Below, piece after piece: positions 10,869 through 20,819 of a stretch of 64,000 bases of DNA. Positions within the stretch are counted from its first letter, which is position 1; each line of letters opens with the position of its first letter. The stretch covers positions 524,644 to 588,643 of the forward strand of contig CAJNDS010001191.1 in NCBI GenBank assembly GCA_905221605.1, read 5' to 3'. The notes below the pieces were generated by a model. It had not been told where the DNA came from and did no database searches. It was given only the letters and a program-made list of their open reading frames with translations. The stretch comes from Symbiodinium natans (lineage: Eukaryota > Sar > Dinophyceae > Suessiales > Symbiodiniaceae). A program made the translations under genes and the position numbers.

Positions 10869-13800
10869 CGTCGCGCAGTTGCAATTATTAATGCATGTTG
10901 ACGCTGTAGCTGTCGATGCAAAGACGGCGCTGCGCTGAGTCACTGGTCCCTGAACATTATCGTTCTCTCTGAAAGCAAAGTTCTTGTGCATGTGATGTTG
11001 TCTGCAGCTCGTTCTGTGCAGCTTCGCTTCTCAAAGGGGGTCAGGCGATTGTAGAGGTATAGAGGTCGCAGTGGAGTTTCAGGGTTACCGTTTGGGTTCA
11101 CTGGATGTAGCTTAGGGTTGTACAGGCCTTCACTAATCTAGAGAGTATCCGTGTTAGGGCTCTCTGACAGAGTTGCGGGGTTTGCCTCAGAAGAAGGGCG
11201 GCATGGTGGTGGTGGACAGGCAGTGCATCTTCTTCAACTACAAGTCGACCAAGGGCAGAGACTTCGGTCTCTCCCTGGCGACAGAGCTATTTTGTGTGGC
11301 ATTCTTTCAGCTCGCTATGCATTGTGGCTCGCACGAGTTCGCGCCAATTCTGCAAGGATTTGCTCTTGCGGTGCTGATCTTCATCGCTGGGCATGTGTCA
11401 GGTGGCCACCTGAACCCATTAATTAGTTTGAGCACAGCTGTGCTGGGATATCATCCCCTTCTGCACAGCCTGATGTATAGCATAATGCAATGCTTGGGAG
11501 CAATCCTCGGTTGTCTCTTTGTCATAGTTGGGTAACATTTTTCATTTTTAAGGGTACTTAATGAACCGATTTTTTCAGTATTATCCCAACAATGAACTAG
11601 GTCTTGCTGCAGGGACTCTCTTGCCAGACGGTGAGAAGTACTTGCTTGCCGGCAATGGTGGGCCGGGATGCCTGGATCGGTCGACCATTCCATCCGATGT
11701 GACAGGCACCATGATCCTTAGCGATACTTGGGAATACTTTTTTCCATTTTTGGGGTACTATAGTTCCTAAGAAACAGCTGAATCTAATATTTTTTGCCGG
11801 GGTTCCAAGTTCAGCATAGGATCATCCAGTGGGAGTTTGTGATGACCTGCATGCTGGTGTACAGCTCGCTTATGTGCGGCCTGGACACGCCGGCATCGTG
11901 TGGAAGCTTCACCCCAGTGGCTTTGGTAGCCCAGTGGTACCCTTCTCCCTTTTTTTGGTTTAGGTTTAGGGTTTAGGGTTTAGGGTTTAGGGTTTAGGGT
12001 TTAGGGTTAGGGTTTAGGGTTTAGGGTTTAGGGTCTAGGCTTTAGGGTTTAGGGTTTAGGGATTCGAATATGGTTACTGGGCTACTAAGGTGGTGGCGGG
12101 CTTGGCCATGGTCGCCTGCTCCGGCTCAGGCGGGCAGTACACAGGTGCCTCACTCAATCCTGCCCGAGTCGTGGGGCCACTGGTGGCTAGGTAGGCCCTT
12201 GGGATATTTTATATATCCCCTTATTGGGTTGAAGAGGATCCTATTTAGGAAATATTTTTCAGAGGGTTTAAAAGGGCCTACCGAGGTGGTGTTGGGATGC
12301 GGAGCACAAACGGTACCCCTCTACCTGCTTGGACAGTTTGCGGGTGCGATCCTTGCAGTGGCCCTCGTGGCGGCCACTGCGCGCACGGGACCCCTGAATC
12401 CTCAGGTGTCGAAGCCTGCGCTTGGGTTGAGCGACAGGGAAGCTTGGAGGCTTTGGCTCACAGGATCTCCCCCGAGCCGCCTGAGGGGGATGAACACAGA
12501 GACGGTTGAGACCATTCATGACTACCACCTGCAACTGCTACACTTCCATGAGGGCAAGCCGACGGAGGCGTTCCAGCGCAGCTCAACTTCGGACCTGCAG
12601 CGGCTCTTTGGGGTGAATGCCCATGCGTGCCAGCGAACATCTGCTTCCGCTTCGCAGATAGCCGAGCCAGGATCCCTTACGGAGGCTTCTCGGGAGGTGG
12701 CGCTGATGCTGCAGCACCCGGAGATAACGCTCAGAGAGACGATGCCGGACACTTCGCCCATGGACATCTTCAGGTCCTGCACAGACGAAGAAGTGGTGTA
12801 AAGGATATTCCGGCGATGGAGGCATGTATAGCGGTAGAGTCCCAAACCCAGCCGATCACTTCACAACGTATCAAGACCCACAAGAGGTCTGGTCCACGTC
12901 CAGTGGCAGGCCGAAGCCCGGTTGAGTGACCGATGTAACACTCGGCACATTTTGACCGAGACTCGGCCGGCTTTTTCACCAGCTGATCTCAAAACATGAG
13001 GGGAGCGGCAGTCCCCCTGCTCCTACAGTGAAAAAGAGGTGGGACGGCTCCTACAGACGCAGACAACACCTAGGATGCCCACCAGTAGTACCCTTATTCC
13101 CTTTTTGGGGGGGTTTAGGTTCCCTTATAAACCCCTTTAAGCAAAAAAGGGCGCCCTTTTTAAGCCTAGGTTACTGGCCAGCCTAGACACGCCTAGACAC
13201 CCCCCACAGAAGGGCCCCAGGCCCTGCAACGATGAGTCGAGAGACCCAGACATCATCTCACGCGGTCAACAGCAGCGTCTAGCGGACTCGCGAGCTACTG
13301 TTTTCTCAAGAACCCCAAAAAACAAAGATATTCTTGACGATAAGGAGAATAAGGGGATTATTTTGCTTTCAAGGGGGTTCTTAAGCAAATAGTAGCGAGG
13401 TCAAGGAAACATGCATCCGGTCTGCTCAGCTGTGCCTGCCAGCTTGTTGGACCATTGTGCCGAGATTGGAGCAGAAGAGCTACCAGCGAATGCAGAAGGT
13501 TTCCACACGCCGGGGGCTTGGCAGAGCAGCCCAAGGGCAAATCGTTTGGCTGGTTCTTAGCGGGGAATGAGGGAATGAGTTACCCTACATAATCCTTGAA
13601 AGGGTATAAACAGGGCCCTACTCGTAATTCCCTCATTCCCTATTATGAGAACCAGCGGGTCCTATCTCAGCTTGCACCCAGCCTTGTACACGGCGACACC
13701 GACATTTCGGAATCCGTGAGGAAGTCCTGCGAGACTTTCCATACACCCAGAGACTCCAAAACCCCTTAATTAAGCAATATACCTTAAATTATAGTAGGAA

Positions 13801-16800
13801 CCCTAATATGATTTAAGCTATATTCCTTAATTAAGAGGTTTTGGAGTCTCTGGGTAGGGTTTATATTACTGTGAGTGTATATAAGGTTCCTCTTTAATAC
13901 TGGTGAGTGTATACCTTGGGTGTCCTTTTTGGGGGTACAAGAAATATAGACCCTACTTCATATCACTCGGTTGAGGCGCCATGCTCCTCTGTTGCGGCGT
14001 CTACCTCATGATGGGTGCGGGGAGCTCGGGGATTTTGGGGAAAAAGACCTTCTCCATGAAACCCAGATTCCAAACTCAAGCTTCCTGTTTAAGGGCTAGT
14101 AGGGCCCGGGGTCTCATGCTGCTTGGTCTGCGGATGTACGGAACCGATGCTGCAGGACGAGTTTGATGTTATGGGCACAGGCTTTACCCTAAACCCTAAA
14201 CCCTTCGCGCCCGGGGAGATGGGGGGGGGGGGGGGAAGCTTCTCTCAATTATGTGGCGCCCTTTGGGTGCAGTAAATTTACGGGCTGATGACAGGACCCC
14301 AGAAAGCACACAAAGGAACCATGATTAGCAGTATATTTAGTACATGACTTACTTCAAGGTATTTCGGGGCTTAGACGTATAGAGTGTATTGCATCTAAAG
14401 AATCTAGACCCCAGATCTACCCTTGGGACAGGCAGCACTCTTATAGACGATGTTTGAGACGATGCCTGATACTTGGATGCCCCTCAAGTGCAGTACCTTG
14501 TTTTGCATTGGTCTACTCCACTTCCTCAACCCTCAACCCTAAACCCCTCAGCCCCATGTACCGGTTTGCAGCACTGTCCATGACCTTGGCTTGGCGAGGT
14601 CACGGGCTTCCTGGCATTCGGTGAGGATACGCTGGGCAACATTCTGGGAAATCTACAGCCGGGGGCCCAGGAGGCCCAAAACCCTAAAGTCCCTAAACCC
14701 TAAACTCCCCAAACCCTAAACACTAAACACTAAACCCTAAGCCCTAAGCCCTAAACCCTAAACCCTAAACCCTACACCCTAAACCCTAAACCCTAAACCG
14801 AAAACTCTAAACCTGAACCCTTAACCCTAAGCCCGCATAAGGTACTGTCAAGCACGTACCAGTGTTCATGGCAACTCTCCGGAGGTCCACCTTAAGGTTC
14901 AGGACCGCTGTGCTCCTGTAGAGCCCCGGCAAGAACAAGCAGGAGCCCATAATAAACATGCCTTACTTCTGGTTCAATTTATTTTCGATTCACGACAGAA
15001 CCATTCTTAAAAGGGTAAAAAACTAAAAGCAGTCGCGACAATGCCTTGTGAGTTTAGTGCTTGCTCGCGCTCTCCCCATCTCTTTCCCCCAAGAGGGAAT
15101 GTAGCAACACAAATGCTTTTAAAGCAGTGCACATGCAAACGTAGTCCGCGCACCCTGAAAGTGAATGTTCTTTGTTTCGCATGGTTTTCATGCGTCCTTG
15201 TTCTCCTTATAAAGCCATCTCACCAGGATATCGCCTACGACGTATCGCTCAAATGTCAGGATTCTTTGCTACCTTTTGGATTCTCTCCGTGCTCGCGTCC
15301 AAAATAGGGGTACCTTCTTGGGGGTTCGTATCAAACTGATTCTACTTGTTTGGTGGTATGTCAGGGGTATCGGGCCCCTATTCTGGGAAAGACCCCTCTG
15401 CCTATACAGTAGCTTCGGCCCCATTCCAGGACCAGAGGTAGGCTGATCGTTCAACCCTCCCACTTGCACAATTCGAGTAGCAAGGCACCTGCACCCTTGG
15501 ATGGACGACACTCTGGTACATCGTAGGCTGAACACGGCAGCTCAGGATAGAACTAGATGGCGGGAGCTGCTTGCGCGGCCTCATGATGTAACATAGCTTA
15601 AAACTCCCAAGGCTGCCAAGGTTGAGGGGCAGCAGATTGCCTTGCACTAGGAAAGAACGCGGTACCCTTATGAGTCCTTACAAGGAGGACTCGGGGGGGG
15701 GGGGGGGGGGGTTCTTAAGCAAATGGTGGTGACCCCTGAGCTCTAAAAACAGACACGTTCCTACTAAGGCCCATGCTCTGCGCAGATGACTGGATGGTCC
15801 GATCCGGGATAGCCAGCATGGCCTTTGCTGCGCCTCGGATTGCCCGTAAGACCATAGAGTTGATCCTTTGCTCTTTTGTGGTTTGTGGTTTAGGGTCTAG
15901 GGTTTAGGGTTCTTCGATATGACATGTATGTTTAAGTGTGTTGCGTTTACTCTATTCCATTTTGTTGTTTTGTGCTGTAATTTCGCCGCTTATATACACT
16001 GTCAAACCCAAGGGCCCATGCTTCATTACCCTTTCAAGAAGGTAAGGGACCATGTCAAGGGCTCGTGTGACTACCCTTAGATGACGGGTCTACGAAAATG
16101 GAGGACATTGAGTTTTGATCCCCGAATAGTCGGATCCCCTTAGAATACGGACCCCAACAAGGTACCCCTAGTTTCGGAAACCCCCTAAACCCTAAACCCT
16201 AAACCCAAAACCCTAAACCCTAAACCCGAAACCCTAAAGGAAAACCAGCCAGGTGACCATGGCATACCCGCTCAACATTTTCCCGATTCGCTTCTCGGCC
16301 AGCTCCTGAAGCCGAGAGTTAGCACACGACGGGTTAGGGTGCAGGAGGTTTAGGGTTTAGGTTCAGGGTTTAGGGTTTAGGGTTTAGGGTCAGGGGGTGT
16401 GCAGATCATTGCATTTGGCAGATGTTTCACAGGGGTCGAGACTCACTGTTAGTATCCCTTTATGACAAGTATACAATAACAGTCATAAATTTAGTAGAAT
16501 TTTCGTACTATAGAATTGTTCTATTAAACCCCCCCACCCCTCCCCACCCCGCAGAACCCTATTCTAGTTAAGGCTCCTCTCCTGAGGTGGAAACTGCGCT
16601 GTTCTACCACAAGCCGCACCTCAACTGTTCCGCCGTGCGGACAGGCAGAGCTCAGCTACGGAACAAAAAACCTCATGGAACCCTGAGCCCCAAAAGGTAA
16701 ACGAATTCTCTGAAGAAGGATCCATTTAAGATTTGGAGCGGTTTTGAGATGTGTCGCTCTTGGTTAGCAGATTCGAGCGCAACACGACCCCTTACATGAG

Positions 16801-16825
16801 AATTGCATCTTTTAGTTAAGGGGGT

Positions 16826-16859
<34 letters not shown>

Positions 16860-16935
16860 CCCCCCCCCCCCCCGCCCCCCCCCCCCCCGCCCCCCCCCCC
16901 CCGCCCCCCCCCCCCCCCGCCCCCCCATCTCCCCA

Positions 16936-16972
<37 letters not shown>

Positions 16973-19900
16973 TTTATGCGCCTTCGGCCTTTTTCGCGGG
17001 GGGAAGACGGGAATGGCCAAAAGCTATGTGCGTGTGTGTGTGTGTGTGTATATATATGTGCATATGTATGTGTAATAAAATAAATGTACATTTATGATGA
17101 TGCATGTATGTGTATGAGTGTATGCGCATGTGTATTATCGGGTATGTAGCAAGCAGCGAAAATGCCGACCCAACATTATCAGCCCAAGACGCTCCTCACA
17201 CTGCTCGGCCATTTGGAGGTTCATGGTACTTACTCACCCATGAAAACTGTACTTAGAACCCACTTCTAAAGCCCCTTAAGCACTTATTAACCAATTAAAA
17301 CTGTACTTATAGCCCACTTCTAAAGCCCCTTAAGTGCCCTAGTATGGTTATAAGTACAGTCATAAGTACAGTTACCCTAAACCTAAAACCTAAACCCTAA
17401 ACCCTAAACCCTAAACCATAAGTGGTTCATTACTACCATGAACCTCCACGCAGGCATTGCGGTGGGGGCCGTCGCTGCGAGCCTCGTCGTCGCAATCGCC
17501 GGGTGCCTGTTGGAGGGCCACCCAGAGACTCCAAAACCCCTTAATTAAGGCATATACCTTAAATCATATTAGGGTTTAGGGTTTTGGGTTTTGGGTTTTG
17601 GGTTTTGGGTTTAGGGTTTAAGGTTCCTACTATAATTTAAGGTATATTCCTTAGCTAAGGAGTCTTGGAGTCTCTGGGCAGGGCTTGCAGGAGCTGAGGT
17701 GGCTTGTGGTCTTCAAGCTTAGTAACCTCTAGCCCTAAACCCTAAACCCTAAACCCTAAACCCTAAACCCTAAACCCTAAACCCTAAACCCTAAACCCCG
17801 GGGTCCTGTCCCGAAGCCCAAAATTCGTTTTGACTTTGTTGCAGTTTCTTCCAGGGGCCCTAGACCCCAACCCCGAACAACGCGGCTTGCTGGTTAGCCG
17901 GACTTCGGGAATTACAATCCTAGGGTTCTTGCAAGGGACGGGTCGGACAACCCCTTGATTCCATACAAGGAACCGGGACGGTGGCCACTGTCAACCGCAA
18001 TCAATCGCCTAAGCCTATAGCCTATACTCCCAAACCCTAAATCTACTTCCCCAAGCCCTAAATCATGTAACTCCTAAAGTCCTAAACTGTAATCCCTCAA
18101 CCCTACAACCCTTTCGAGGCTGTACCCCAAATCAACCTGATCTTCGAGCTGATCGGAGCAAGACGCCCGGTCTTTGAAGCGCTCAAAGGCCCCCTTAATC
18201 ATAGGAACAGTAGTAATAGTAACAGAAAGAGTAATAGCAGCAACAATAAACAGAAGAGTAGTAAGACTAAAGTATTGTAAGAGTAAGAATAGGTAAGAAT
18301 AGTACTAGTAAAAGAGGAATCAGAAGAAGGAGTTCAGGGTCAGGATTTCGTTTTTGGGCTCGTCCTCACCCGAGGGCCTCCGTTATATAGGGTTCCTCAT
18401 TCCGCAAGAGCACCTGCTTTCGAAGAAGGACACGTCGAGAGTTTAAGGGCCCATCCCAAAGCCCTATGGCCGCAGATCCCTGAAAGGCCCGGATGTCGAA
18501 ACCCAAGAGAACGTCACACTCAGGCTACCACTGGTAGCTTTGTGTGCTTCATTGGTGGGAGCCTCGGTGCAGCTGGCCCCCCTCTCAAGGGGCCCCCGAA
18601 GCTGTTGTTGAATCTCAGGGTAGTTACATGGTCCCTTAATGTGGGTCCCTTACCTCCTGTTAAAGGGTTCTGAAGTATGGGCCCTTGGGTTATAGGGTAT
18701 TTAAGGGGTATATAAGGAGTCTCGATATAAAAGGGCCCATGCCAAGGGACCATGCAGCTACCTCAAGATTGAAATTGGTTCTCACTTTACCTTTGGAATG
18801 TCCATGCTGGTGATGGAAGCTCTGGAGTTCTTGTGCTTGCACCGCTATGGGGGGATTACCACAAGAGGGCCACCATTGAGTAATATAGATTCCCAAAGAG
18901 TAGGATCCCCTTAATTATCATAAGGACTCCAAAAAAGGTACCTCTAGTTGCCGAAACGCCCGGTTTACATGAGAGCTGAAGGAGAGGCAGTACTCCTTCC
19001 GCAAGGGTCCGTGTTGTGATGCTTGCTGAGATTTTCCCATCAGGGGATGCTTGCGTATATGTATATATCTATACATATATACACATACATATGTTACATG
19101 ATGTCCTTTTTATTCAGTCATTTCTTTGCAGCATTGCTGCGCATATGTAGGAATATGCAGAACTCGATAGCCGATAGCCTTATCGGGACGCATGGCAGTT
19201 TGGGAGAAGGGATGAGTCGGCCTTTGCACTCGAAGCCGGAACTCCGACAACCTCTTGGTGCTAGGGTTTTAGGGTTTTGGGGTTTTAGGGTTTGAGGGTT
19301 TTAGGGTTTTAGGGTTTTTGGGGTTGTAGGGTTGTAGGGTTTGAGGGTTTTAGGGTTTTAGGGTTTTGGGGTTTTAGGGTTTTAGGGTTTTTAGGGTTTT
19401 TAGGGCTTTTAGGGCTTTTAGGGCTTTTAGGGTTTTTAGGGTTTTTAGGGTTTTTAGGGTTTTTAGGGTTTTTAGGGTTCGCTGTGAAAGGGCGCAGAAG
19501 CTGTGAAAGTTGGGATGCAGACTCGCTTCGAAAGCTTCCTGAAAAGGCGAAGAGCAGCCATGGCCCAATAGTGAGGGCCATCATGATCATCCCACCCACG
19601 TCGTCTCAGGCGGCAATTCCTTGCAGGGTTTTGGCCTAAACTTTATAGACTCAAGTCAACAGCCCACATCCAAAAACTTCTTCCGTTCCAGGAGGTTTCG
19701 TGTTCGGGGGAAGACTATGCCAGGCTATGCCCCAGAAAAATTTCAGGGAATTTTCAGAGGCCCGGGGAGGGCGGGGAGGGGAGGAGAGGGAGGGAGGGGA
19801 AACCCTAATACCTAAACCCTAAACCCTAAGCACCTTCTGCAGCTAAACCCTAACTGCAGGTCCCGGCCTGCTGTTCCAGAGGACCGTGCTCGGCGCTCGT

Positions 19901-20786
19901 CAGCTGTTCAGGGCCAATCCCGGCACCTGCAACAGCCTCTAGGTCTCCCAGGGTTTAGGGCTCGAGGTTTATAGGGTTCAGGGTTCAGGGTTTAGGGTTT
20001 AGAGGGTCTCCCAGTGGGCCCTTTTTTCCCCCCCTTTTGGGGGTCTTAGGTTCCTTATAAAACTACCCAATACCAAAAAGGGAGCCCTTATTGGTGGTAC
20101 CTTGGTGGTACCCTTTTTCCTTTTGTTTTTTGGTTCTGGGTTCCCTTTTCAAGTAGCCAACCAAAAAAAGGGTGCCCTTATTCTAGTATGGTTACTGGGC
20201 TACTAAGGTTTAGATACATCATTTCATGTCATTTCCTGGTCAGCAGAGTATGAAAAGAGCCCCACCCCTTTTAACAAGAAATGGAACTTTTGTACAATTG
20301 GGAACAGGGTTGCTGGCGGTTCCGGCAGTAGATGCGCAGCGGCTGCTGCCAAATCTTCCATGATTCTTAGTCTTACTGGTTCTTATTGCAATCACTCCAG
20401 CAAGCAAGCCGCTTGAAGGCCAACTGCTTCTTGCAATCCACTGTGACGAGCATTCGCAAGCATGGCAGATATGTAGCGGTTTGCCGCTGGATGCAGCAAG
20501 CTTCGCAGCTTCAACTACCCGCAACCTCCAGAAACCCTAAACCCTACCCAAGGCAACGAACCTACCTTCCCTGTAAACCCTAACACCCTACAACCCCCCT
20601 AAAACCCTAAACCCCCAGAAACCCTAAAGCCACTCAGCCTTAACCCCCCAAACCTCCGTCCCTAAACTGCGGGTGCCGCTCCCATGAGGCCAGGCCATAC
20701 TTTTGCCCCACACAAGCTGAAGGCGCCACTCCCCGGTGTGCCCCCCTATAGGTGCCCCCGCAAGAGTTTGTGCTGAGTGTTTTTTT

Positions 20787-20819
<33 letters not shown>

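Noticed and set aside
16673-17097. Poly-Pro and poly-Gly frames
   Set aside because: They translate a poly-C tract.
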